Source of the DNA: an uncultured bacterium
GTDB lineage: Bacteria > Acidobacteriota > Thermoanaerobaculia > Multivoradales > J023
Length of the DNA: 58,020 nucleotides
Direction: 5' to 3'
Assembly: GCA_937948815.1 (NCBI GenBank)
Contig: CALFAM010000322.1
Location: forward strand, 1-58,020
In this document: in pieces, positions 51,368 through 58,020 of the stretch
How positions within the stretch are numbered: the stretch's first letter is position 1
How the letters are laid out: every line of letters begins with the position of its first letter
Notes under the pieces: model-generated
Seen by the model: the letters and a program-made list of their open reading frames with translations, nothing else
Database searches by the model: none
What the model was told of the DNA's origin: nothing
Position numbers and translations under genes: made by a program

Positions 51368-51924
51368 AACGTTTCCGATGGACCTACGTTCCCATTGCGC
51401 TCGGGATGCTGGTCTTCGTGCTCGCGTTGTCAGCAGGCGCAGAGACAGCGCCCCTGGCAACGCCTTTGCCCGATGCCCACGTCTGCGCGAATCCGAAGGA
51501 GCCGTGTGTCGCGAGGAGCTACACCTTCGAGCCGCATGATCTGTCTTTCCAGCTTCCCGACGAGCTCGCGTGGCAGACAGCCCACAATTCAGAGCCGTTC
51601 TACGCCGTTCTGCTCGGCAGCGCCAAGGCCATCCATCCGGACCCGAGCGATCCAGATGACGAGACCGAATGTGGTGGTTTCTTTCCGGAGACAGAGCGCG
51701 TGGAGGTGCAGCAGGAGTTTCCGGATCGCAAGGTCTTCGCCTCCCGTCACGGCTGCTCGCGGGTCTGGTACAACGGCGTGAATGATCAGTACAACTTCCT
51801 GGCCGTCTATGCGGGCAAGAGCCTCGACGAGGCGCGAGAGATCTTGAGCAAGGTGAAGCGTATTGGGCGGTTCCCTGGCGCCAACATCCGCAAGATCCAA
51901 GTTGTCGTGGACAATGGACATTAG
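51364..51924 (+). CDS. exported protein with SPOR-like C-terminal domain
   Basis: 186 residues. It starts with a signal peptide (MKRFRWTYVPIALGMLVFVL, cleavage near LSAGAET) at an ATG that overlaps the haem gene stop. The mature part has four to five cysteines (CANPKEPCVARSY, ETECGGFF, RHGCSRVWY) likely forming disulfides. The C-terminus (NFLAVYAGKSLDEAREILSK and RIGRFPGANIRKIQVV) resembles a SPOR peptidoglycan-binding fold by pattern, which I infer rather than assign. No enzyme motif. Its 3' end overlaps the next gene by 11 nt. Confidence 0.72.
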   Translation: MKRFRWTYVPIALGMLVFVLALSAGAETAPLATPLPDAHVCANPKEPCVARSYTFEPHDLSFQLPDELAWQTAHNSEPFYAVLLGSAKAIHPDPSDPDDETECGGFFPETERVEVQQEFPDRKVFASRHGCSRVWYNGVNDQYNFLAVYAGKSLDEAREILSKVKRIGRFPGANIRKIQVVVDNGH

Positions 51925-52624
51925 TGCACCCATTGCCCGTCGAGGGAGGTTGCGACCCGTACGACATGGCACGATCTTGCTCCTCGCCGGGCTTGTCTTG
52001 GGTGTCGCGTGTACGCGCGCTCCCGCCTCTGATCCTGGCACGGAAGACCGGGCGTTGGATGACGCTGAGCTGGGAACGGGAGATGCCGTCGCGGGGACCA
52101 TCGCGACGGTGCTCGGGCGTGCTGTGATGACGGAGGAGCGCGAAGCGCTTCGCGGGCTCGTGCTCGTTACGTTGCTCGATGACTTTGCCGCGCGCAATGA
52201 GATCGAGCCGACGGACGCGGAGATCGAAGCCTTTCACCGTGGCGCGGCAGCGCAGGAGCGCGCGCACCGCGCCGAGGGCGAGACGTTCGAAGCGCTTCAG
52301 GCGACGGGTGAAACGAGCGAGCCGGCTGGCGCTGCGGACGATGACATGGCACGCGAGCTGGTACGGGCTTGGAAGATCAACCAGGCACTCTACGCGCGTC
52401 ATGGTGGTCGGGTCGTCTTTCAGCAATTCGGCGCCGAGCCCCTCGATGCCTATCGGGCCTTTCTCGAGGCCCAGGCAAAGCAGAAGCGTTTCGAGATTTT
52501 CGATCCGCGCGACGAGGCCGAGTTCTGGACGTACTTCACAGACGATGCGCTGCACGTCTTCTTCGAAGAGGCGGAAGGGCGGCGCATGATCGAGACGCCA
52601 TGGTGGCTGATGTCGCCTGAGTGA
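51914..52624 (+). CDS. lipoprotein with SurA-N-like helical region
   Basis: 236 residues. The ATG at 51914 overlaps the preceding stop and gives a signal peptide with lipobox LGVAC. The helical body MTEEREALRGLVLVTLLDDF with NEIEPTDAEIEAFHR resembles the N-terminal helical domain of SurA/PpiD-type folding factors, but no parvulin isomerase domain follows, so it would be a truncated or chaperone-only relative. It ends with an acidic segment (WTYFTDDALHVFFEEAEG). The third gene of the exported operon, perhaps assisting the haem or SPOR-like protein; this is inference from context. Confidence 0.68.
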   Translation: MDISAPIARRGRLRPVRHGTILLLAGLVLGVACTRAPASDPGTEDRALDDAELGTGDAVAGTIATVLGRAVMTEEREALRGLVLVTLLDDFAARNEIEPTDAEIEAFHRGAAAQERAHRAEGETFEALQATGETSEPAGAADDDMARELVRAWKINQALYARHGGRVVFQQFGAEPLDAYRAFLEAQAKQKRFEIFDPRDEAEFWTYFTDDALHVFFEEAEGRRMIETPWWLMSPE

Positions 52625-52780
52625 CCGTATGGCGATCAAGGTCGCACGCGGCGCGGCCGACCGGTATGCTGTCGACACACAGCCATCGATCAGGGTGCCG
52701 ACCACGGGCGCGGAGCGCCTCGTCCCGTCGGTAGATCGGCGGCGAGGCGCCTCCCGTACGATCCTGGCGAGGAGAAAGTC

Positions 52781-54322
52781 ATGCCAGATTCGACGATGAC
52801 GCCGACCGGCCACCCATTCCCGACCCCGCGCTCGGCGCGCGGCAGCAAGTTGTTCTCTGTGGTGGCGTATGCGACCGCGGGTCTCTTCCTGGCGCACGCG
52901 CTCGATGCCCAGCCTGCGGATCCAGCCGACGACCGTTTCGCCGACCTTGGTGAGGGGGCGGCGGTGATGAAGATTCTGCCGGTGCTCGGAACGGTGGCGG
53001 GCAAGACCGAGGTCGAAGCACTGACCATCGAGCCGGACATCTTCCGCATCGTCTTCGAGCTCGACGGTGAAGAGGTCGCTGTTCGCAAGCGTCCGCCGTT
53101 CACAGCTTCGATCCCATTCGCCAAGCCGGCCCGCGAGCAGAATCTGCGCGCGGTTGCCTATGGCCAGCGGGATCGCAAGCTCGGGGAGGATGAGATCGTG
53201 GTCAACCGCTTCGATCCGCCCCTGCGCGCCCGCATCACGCGGCTGGATCTCGGCGCCGGCCAGGTCAGCCTCGAGGCGTCCGTATCGGTGCCCCGGCATG
53301 CGTTGCTCGACGCTGTCGAAGCATTCGTCGGCGAGCGCTCCATCGGCCGACTCGAAGGACCGCCGTTCCGCGCCGAAGTCCCCATCGACGAGGCCGGACC
53401 CGGCACGGTCGTTCGCGTCGAAGCCTCACTCCAAGACGGCCGCCGCGTGGACGACGCGGCCGTGGTCGGCGATGCCTTGTCTGAGGAGCTGGAGGTGAAT
53501 CTCGTGCAGCTTCAGGCGGTGGTCACCAGTCGTGACGGTCGTCCGCTCTCCGGCTTGGGCAAGGAAGACTTCGAGGTCGTCCAAGGGGGAGCGCCGCAGC
53601 AGATCGACCGCTTCTACCTGGCCGACGACGTGGCGCTGTCGATCGCGCTGGTCGTCGATTCCTCGGGCAGCATGGCACCGATCTGGCCGCGCGCCGTGGC
53701 GGCCTCCCGCGAGTTCCTTTCGAGCGTGTTGTCAGCGCGAGATCGTGCCTTGCTGGTCGATTTCAATGACCGTCTACGTCTGGCACATGGGCTGACTGGC
53801 GAGGTCGAAGCCCTGACCCAGAGCCTCGCTTCCGTGGCGCCCGATGGCGGCACCGCGCTCTACGACTCGCTGCTCTTCTCACTGCTGCAGCTCACGGACG
53901 TGCCGGGGCGCCGGGCGGTCGTGGCCGTGACCGACGGGGCTGATTTCGGAAGCCAGAGCAAGCCCGCCAGCGTGGTCGATCTGGGCCGCAAGCTCGGGAT
54001 CCCCATCTACATTGTCGAGCTACCGTCTGGAGGTGGCGGGCAGTCCGCGGCTCTGGCTCGCGGTGGAGTCGGCGCCGTGGGTGCTGTCGCCGATCTTCGG
54101 CTGCTCGCGGAGCCTACCGGCGGTCGGGTTTTCCGGGTCGCGGCTCGCGGCGGGCTCGAACGCGCACTCGGGCAGATCAATCAAGAGCTGCGCAACCAGT
54201 ACGTGCTGACCTACTACACCGAAAAGCTGCCCGATGACCCGAGAAAGCTGGTCGAAGTGCGCATCCGCGGACAGAAGGGCATCCGCGTGCGCACCACCTT
54301 GCCGCTGGATCAGGTGAACTGA
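52781..54322 (+). CDS. VWFA-related protein (acidobacterial type)
   Basis: 513 residues with a hydrophobic signal-like segment (LFSVVAYATAGLFLAHALDA) ending in AQPAD. Residues 60-230 carry two Ig-like beta domains (for example RIVFELDGEEVAVRKRPPFT and IGRLEGPPFRAEVPID). A C-terminal VWFA domain begins NLVQLQAVVTSRDGRPLSGL and has the MIDAS-type motif VVDSSGSM with Thr and Asp in DGGTALYDSLL and VTDGADFGS. This layout is typical of VWFA-related proteins abundant in Acidobacteriota. Probably surface adhesion or complex assembly. ATG at 52781 with GAGGAGAAAG upstream. Confidence 0.9.
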   Translation: MPDSTMTPTGHPFPTPRSARGSKLFSVVAYATAGLFLAHALDAQPADPADDRFADLGEGAAVMKILPVLGTVAGKTEVEALTIEPDIFRIVFELDGEEVAVRKRPPFTASIPFAKPAREQNLRAVAYGQRDRKLGEDEIVVNRFDPPLRARITRLDLGAGQVSLEASVSVPRHALLDAVEAFVGERSIGRLEGPPFRAEVPIDEAGPGTVVRVEASLQDGRRVDDAAVVGDALSEELEVNLVQLQAVVTSRDGRPLSGLGKEDFEVVQGGAPQQIDRFYLADDVALSIALVVDSSGSMAPIWPRAVAASREFLSSVLSARDRALLVDFNDRLRLAHGLTGEVEALTQSLASVAPDGGTALYDSLLFSLLQLTDVPGRRAVVAVTDGADFGSQSKPASVVDLGRKLGIPIYIVELPSGGGGQSAALARGGVGAVGAVADLRLLAEPTGGRVFRVAARGGLERALGQINQELRNQYVLTYYTEKLPDDPRKLVEVRIRGQKGIRVRTTLPLDQVN

Positions 54323-54737
54323 CGCGGAGCATTGCTTGGTGCGGGGTCAGTAGTTCCGAGTCACCCGAGCGGTCGCATGGACCATCGGCTGCGACACCGC
54401 GAATGAGCGGTTGCCTCCGTACGGAGAACTTGCTTCGTGGCGAGCTGGCTGAGCGTTTCGGGGGTTGGGCTTGTCTCCCCAAAAAAGAAAAACCTGCGTT
54501 CGGCAACACGCCGTGCGCAGGTCAGGGGAGATTGTCGTCGCGTGCGGCCCTTCGTGTTCGGACCGCGCTTGGTTCCGGTTCTTTCCTAGAGCGAGAACCG
54601 TGCCAGGTAGCCTGAGCGGTAAATCCCAGTGCCTCCGCCCGAAAGGGGTGCGAAGAGGTGCCCACGAAGTGGGCGGTATGGCTACTTCGTGGGCAGCGGG
54701 CCGCTGAGCGTGGGCCCGGCGCGGTCGAAGGGTTCGA
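54323..54737. other. structured non-coding stretch between the VWFA gene and arsC
   Basis: 415 nt without a believable gene. It has an unusual number of inverted repeats: a 7-bp hairpin CGGTTCT/AGAACCG (54576-54600); a rod-like fold on the forward strand with an 8-bp stem AGGTAGCC/GGCTACTT (54605-54612 with 54680-54687) enclosing a GAAA-loop hairpin (54629-54661); a competing 12-bp stem TGCCCACGAAGT/ACTTCGTGGGCA (54659-54695); and a terminator on the reverse strand at the left. It may be a long structured 3' end of the fur-arsC transcript or an independent small RNA. I could not match it to tmRNA, SRP RNA or a riboswitch by eye. Confidence 0.5.
54481..54522 (-). terminator. intrinsic terminator for the fur-arsC transcript or an sRNA
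   Basis: Reverse strand: ACCTGCG, CA, CGGC, loop GTGTT, GCCG, AA, CGCAGGT, followed directly by a T-tract of TTTTCTTTTTT. A 13-bp GC-rich stem broken by one internal mismatch pair and a long U-tract make this a textbook rho-independent terminator. An outer repeat TCTCCCC/GGGGAGA (54474-54480 with 54525-54531) encloses it. It lies about 215 nt past the arsC stop. Confidence 0.85.
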
Positions 54738-55151
54738 TCAGTGTTCGCGTGTAGCCGGTGAGATACCCAGTCGGCCAAGAAGGTCGCGGACCCGATCTGC
54801 GATTTCGTCGCGCACGTGGGAGTAGGCATCGCCTTCGAGGTCCCGCGGATCGGTCAAAGCCCAGTCGTCGCGAAGGGCGGCCGGCAGATGCGGACAGGCG
54901 TCGCCACAGCCCATCGTGACGACGGCATCCCAGGGCTCGGCGGGCAGGCTGGCCAGGGACTTCGAGGTGTGCCCTGACAGGTCGATACCGATCGCGCCCA
55001 TGGCAGCGAGCGCTTTGGGGTTGACCATACCCGAAGGGCGCGAGCCGGCGCTCCAGGCGGCCACGCCTTCGCCGCCGAAATGTCGCGCAAATCCTTCCGC
55101 CATCTGGCTGCGGTTGGCGTTCTCGGTGCACACGAACAAGATGCGTTTCAC
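54738..55151 (-). CDS. arsC: arsenate reductase (low-molecular-weight phosphatase fold)
   Basis: 137 residues of the thioredoxin-coupled ArsC type that reduces arsenate to arsenite. The P-loop is C8-T-E-N-A-N-R-S15; the redox cysteines follow in TMGCGDACPH (Cys82, Cys86), and the general-acid Asp lies in DWALTDPRDLEG. A low-molecular-weight tyrosine phosphatase is less likely because of the extra cysteines. The ATG at 55151 overlaps the fur stop by 4 nt. No arsenite pump or ArsR gene is present in the window, so the link to Fur rather than ArsR is the notable context. Confidence 0.9.
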   Translation of the reverse strand: MKRILFVCTENANRSQMAEGFARHFGGEGVAAWSAGSRPSGMVNPKALAAMGAIGIDLSGHTSKSLASLPAEPWDAVVTMGCGDACPHLPAALRDDWALTDPRDLEGDAYSHVRDEIADRVRDLLGRLGISPATREH

Positions 55152-55618
55152 GCGGGAGCCTCCTCGAGGTGGGACTCATCGCCGTGGTCTTCGCAGTTGA
55201 CGCACTGGCTGTAGATCTGGAGCGTGTGCCGATTGGGATCGAAGCCGTGTGCGTGGGCGATTTCGCGTTGCATGGCACCGATCGCCGGGCTGACGAACTC
55301 GATGACGCGGCCACAGGAGGTGCAGACGATGTGGTCGTGCAACTGGCCGTCGTGGACGTGTTCGAAGAGCAGGCGGTCGCCACCGAGGCGGTGCTTGCGG
55401 ACGAAGCCGAGCTCGGCCATGAGCTCGAGATTTCGGTAGAGCGTCGCCCGTGAAACCTTGACGCCGCGCTCCTGCATGGCGCGTAGGAGGCGGTCGGCGT
55501 CGAGATGGCCGTGATGCCGATAGACCTCGCGAAACAGGCGGATGCGCTCGGGCGTGACACGATGGCCGCCGTCGCGAAGACACTCGATGAAGCGATCCAG
55601 CTCAGGTAGGTTAGCCAT
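55148..55618 (-). CDS. Fur-family metalloregulator
   Basis: 156 residues, a DNA-binding repressor sensing Fe, Zn, Mn or peroxide. The N-terminal winged helix includes RVTPERIRLFREVYRHHGHL, DADRLLRAMQERG and VSRATLYRNLELMAELG. The C-terminal dimerisation domain has the histidine-rich HVHDGQLHDHIVC and two CxxC pairs (CTSCG and CVNCED) that bind structural zinc. Which metal is sensed cannot be told from sequence. Expressed in the same transcript as arsC. Target genes unknown; the 93-nt divergent gap to the sialidase-like gene could hold its own site, but I see no clear Fur box. Confidence 0.93.
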   Translation of the reverse strand: MANLPELDRFIECLRDGGHRVTPERIRLFREVYRHHGHLDADRLLRAMQERGVKVSRATLYRNLELMAELGFVRKHRLGGDRLLFEHVHDGQLHDHIVCTSCGRVIEFVSPAIGAMQREIAHAHGFDPNRHTLQIYSQCVNCEDHGDESHLEEAPA

Positions 55619-55711
55619 GAGATTTCACCCCGCGGCGACGACCGATCGGGGATTGCTCGCTATCTTACGGTATTCAGGTACGCGAAGCGGTAACCAGCAG
55701 GAGGAAGGGTG

Positions 55712-57100
55712 ATGCAGGGACGACACACAAATCGAAGCGCGTCTACGGTTTCGAGGCCGGCTGGCGGGCCGGCCATGATCCTGATCTTCGGACTGATTCT
55801 CGGGCTGACCGGTTGTCGCAGCGAGGCCCCCGCCTCGCCACGGGAGCGCGCGCAGATCCCTTCCGCCGCGATCGATCCGCCGGCCGGTGCTGGTGCCTTG
55901 GCGCCTTCCGTCGCGGCCGGACGAGACGGGACACACCTGGTCTGGATCGAGCCCTTGCCGGCGGGAGGACATCGTCTTCTCGCCAGCATGCTGCCGACGG
56001 GTGAAGCTGCGCGCTCCGCGTCGAACCCGAGTTCTGTATCCTGGCGTGCGCCGGTCGAGGTCGCGCGCGGCGACCAATTCTTCGCCAACTGGGCCGACAC
56101 GCCGGCTGTGGTCGAAGCGGCTAATGGCGCGCTCTACGCCCATTGGCTGGAGAAGCTCGGAGAGGGGACCTATGCCTACGGCGTCCAGGTGGCCCGCTCG
56201 CGGGACGGCGGGCGGAGCTGGCGACGCCTGGGCTGGCTACACGACGATCGTTCCGCGACCGAGCACGGCTTCGTGTCATGGGTTTCGAGCCCTCGCCGAG
56301 CAACCGAAGCGGAAGTCCGTTCTGCCGCAGAGCGGTCCGGTGATGAGACGGGTGCGGTCGAAGCCGTATGGCTCGATGGCCGAGGCACGGCCACGGGGGG
56401 CCCGATGCAGCTGCGCACCGCGCGTCTCGACGGTACCGAGGCCAACGGCGACGAGGTCGAAGCCAGTGTGCTTCTCGCTTCATCCGTCTGTGATTGCTGT
56501 CCGACCGCGATGGCAGTCGCAGCGGAGGGACCGGTCGTAGCGTTTCGGGGGCGCAGCTCGGAGGAGGTCCGCGACATCCACCTGATCCGGCGTACCGAAG
56601 ACGGGTGGCAGCCGCCGATCCCGGTCGGCTCGGATGCGTGGACGATTGCTGGCTGCCCGGTCAATGGGCCCGCCATCGCGGCCGTGGGGCAGCACGTGGC
56701 CGTGGCCTGGTTCACCGCAGCCGGCGGCGAGGCGCGGGTTCAGGTCGCGTTCTCGACGGATGGCGGCGCGAGCATGGGCCCCGCGATCTCACTGGACGAC
56801 GCCAAGCCGGTCGGACGGGTCGGGATCGCGGCGGCAGGCGACCAGTTCGTCGTGACCTGGATCGGCCGCGCGAATGCATCGGACGACAGCAAGAACCATG
56901 ACAACGCGGTCATTCGCCTGGCACGCCTACCGGTGGCCGCCGAAGGAAAGGAAGGCGTGATGGTGGAAACCGTTGCGTCCACGGCTTCGGCGCGGTCGGC
57001 AGGTATCCCACGTCTGGTGCGAGCAGATGACCATCTTCTCGTGGTTTGGGTGGAGGCATCTGAACCTTCGGTGCTGCGAGCAACCGCCATTCGCATATGA
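55712..57100 (+). CDS. sialidase-like beta-propeller lipoprotein
   Basis: 462 residues. A strong GGAGGAAGG lies seven bases before the ATG at 55712 (a GTG at 55709 is adjacent). A hydrophobic segment MILIFGLILGLTGC gives a lipobox. The body has repeated beta-blades of sialidase/BNR type (SRDGGRSWRRLGW and AFSTDGGASMGPAISL, an Asp-box-like SxDGGxxW). A conserved-looking motif SSVCDCCPTAMAVAAEG carries three cysteines. Divergent from fur. Binding or glycan-hydrolase activity is possible, but I cannot identify the sialidase catalytic residues. Confidence 0.8.
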   Translation: MQGRHTNRSASTVSRPAGGPAMILIFGLILGLTGCRSEAPASPRERAQIPSAAIDPPAGAGALAPSVAAGRDGTHLVWIEPLPAGGHRLLASMLPTGEAARSASNPSSVSWRAPVEVARGDQFFANWADTPAVVEAANGALYAHWLEKLGEGTYAYGVQVARSRDGGRSWRRLGWLHDDRSATEHGFVSWVSSPRRATEAEVRSAAERSGDETGAVEAVWLDGRGTATGGPMQLRTARLDGTEANGDEVEASVLLASSVCDCCPTAMAVAAEGPVVAFRGRSSEEVRDIHLIRRTEDGWQPPIPVGSDAWTIAGCPVNGPAIAAVGQHVAVAWFTAAGGEARVQVAFSTDGGASMGPAISLDDAKPVGRVGIAAAGDQFVVTWIGRANASDDSKNHDNAVIRLARLPVAAEGKEGVMVETVASTASARSAGIPRLVRADDHLLVVWVEASEPSVLRATAIRI

Positions 57101-57206
57101 TCGGCGGGCCGGATGGCCTGTCGCGTTCGTCGATGGGTTCTCGGGCACAGCGCACGTTCGTGGGGATCGTGCCAAGTCGTTGGTTCGGTGCGCATTCAGC
57201 CCAGCG

Positions 57207-58020
57207 ATGGGAGCGTTTTACAGCAGCATCTGTCTTCCCGGTGATCAGCGGGATGAGGCGCAGGCAGCGATTGATCGCTGGCTGCGATCGCGCGGATTTG
57301 TGCCCGTCGATCGGCCTCCGCTGTTCGACCTCGATGCATCGTTCGAGCGCGCGGCCTTTGTCCTGACCCTCGACGACTACACCGTCGTTCTGTTCAGCGA
57401 CTTCGACGAAGAGCGGCGCCTCCTCCACGAGATGAGCGACCTTCCGGTGCCGCTGGTCTACCTTTGGGTCTACGACAGCACCGCTTGGGGCTACGATCTC
57501 TTCGTCGAGGGAGCGTATGCCGGCAGCTTCTCCTCGGATTCGCGCGAGTACCTGAGCTTCAGCGAAGATGCGCTCGGCACGCCCGAACGACCCGTGGCCT
57601 TGCCGACAAGGGTCGCCGAGACGCTCGGCGTTGCCGAGAGCGAGTCTGAGATCGCCGCCTTGATGAGCCGACGGGCCGTGTTCAAGGAAGAGGTGGCGCG
57701 CGCATTTGCCGACAGCATTGGGGCCAATGGCGCGCTGGCCAGCTACGATGAGCTGGAAGCGGATACCTATGCTTCGGCTTCCCTGTGCGAGGTCAGGCAG
57801 CTGCTCTACGAGCGCTCCGACCGGGCGCGCGGCCGGCCGATCGCAGACCTTCACGGCCAGCGCATCACCCATCGACATCCCACCGGCGGTGCCCTGGAGA
57901 CGGGGACCTTCGAAGTGCCGGCCGACGTACTCCGAGAAATCACGCGCAATCGCCGTCGCATGCGTATGCGACTCGCGCTCTTGCGGCCGGTGTCGCTCGT
58001 CGCGCGTGGCTGGCGCCACG
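57207..58020 (+). CDS. hypothetical protein, cut by the window end
   Basis: An open frame of at least 271 codons from the ATG at 57207, running off the right edge without a stop. It begins MGAFYSSICLPGDQRDEAQA, has no signal peptide or membrane helix in the visible part, and is acidic and globular-looking with a basic region near the cut (RNRRRMRMRLALLRPVSLVA). No family recognised. There is no clear Shine-Dalgarno sequence. A reverse-strand frame covers the same bases, but it is Arg/Gly-rich shadow sequence; the forward frame has normal composition. Confidence 0.7.
   Translation, partial: MGAFYSSICLPGDQRDEAQAAIDRWLRSRGFVPVDRPPLFDLDASFERAAFVLTLDDYTVVLFSDFDEERRLLHEMSDLPVPLVYLWVYDSTAWGYDLFVEGAYAGSFSSDSREYLSFSEDALGTPERPVALPTRVAETLGVAESESEIAALMSRRAVFKEEVARAFADSIGANGALASYDELEADTYASASLCEVRQLLYERSDRARGRPIADLHGQRITHRHPTGGALETGTFEVPADVLREITRNRRRMRMRLALLRPVSLVARGWRH

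Noticed and set aside
54605..54695. SRP RNA, tmRNA or riboswitch
   Set aside because: No SRP GGAA-loop core, no tRNA-like T-arm or tag reading frame, and no riboswitch consensus could be matched; kept only as an unclassified structured region.
55619..55711. Fur box in the fur/sialidase-like divergent gap
   Set aside because: Only scattered AT bases (TATCTTACGGTATT); no 19-bp dyad resembling a Fur site.
1..58020. Mobile element, prophage or genomic island
   Set aside because: No transposase, integrase, tRNA or flanking direct repeats seen, and base composition looks uniform apart from short promoter regions.

Overview
The window is a high-GC, gene-dense bacterial chromosome segment of about 58 kb. 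It contains no tRNA, rRNA, CRISPR array, insertion sequence or prophage that I can recognise. The gene families point to Acidobacteriota, possibly a Thermoanaerobaculia-like lineage. The evidence is a VWFA-related protein of the acidobacterial type, a CRTAC1 (FG-GAP/ASPIC-UnbV) lipoprotein beside TPR and sulfatase-TPR lipoproteins, an IPTL-CTERM-like surface protein and several multihaem cytochromes. The taxonomic call is inference from gene content only.

Region 1 (22-14059) is mostly housekeeping. A reverse-strand pyruvate kinase is followed by a tightly packed forward run: ffh, rpsP, khpA, rimM, trmD, rplS and rnhB, the widely conserved SRP/ribosome-assembly order. It continues into a 1140-residue TPR protein, an unknown membrane-anchored protein, an isocitrate/isopropylmalate-type dehydrogenase and rarA.

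Region 2 (14130-23876, reverse strand) is a cell-surface block. Transcribed from the right it encodes a large periplasmic di-haem protein with a beta-propeller-like N-terminus, an IPTL-CTERM-like protein, a CRTAC1 lipoprotein, a TPR lipoprotein and a sulfatase-fold/TPR lipoprotein. The last four are joined by 4-nt stop/start overlaps, all read here with non-ATG starts.

Region 3 (24101-31385, reverse strand) is a compact MoxR cluster: membrane protein, DUF4129, DUF4350, MoxR AAA+ ATPase, DUF58, SpoIIM-like and RDD proteins. It is probably an envelope-associated chaperone/von Willebrand system. A stand-alone molybdopterin oxidoreductase (31604-33748) lies upstream on the same strand.

Region 4 (33831-47160) is mixed. 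It holds a PhzF-family enzyme, an RNase HI fused to a second, catalytically decayed RNase H domain, a DsbD-type thiol transporter with a thioredoxin-TPR protein, a class I aminotransferase, an ACE-like M2 metallopeptidase lipoprotein, a seven-haem cytochrome-TPR protein, D-Ala-D-Ala ligase, a secreted metallo-beta-lactamase-fold protein and two small proteins. One of the small proteins resembles a free-standing histidine-kinase dimerisation domain on a membrane anchor.

Region 5 (47211-58020) holds a HEAT-like lipoprotein, an exported operon (mono-haem protein, SPOR-like protein, SurA-N-like lipoprotein), the VWFA-related protein, a structured non-coding stretch ending in a clear terminator, a fur-arsC pair, a sialidase-like lipoprotein and a final gene running off the window.

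Several genes have a -10-like hexamer 6-9 nt before the ATG and no Shine-Dalgarno sequence, suggesting leaderless or nearly leaderless mRNAs. The clearest case is rnhA, which has a full promoter.
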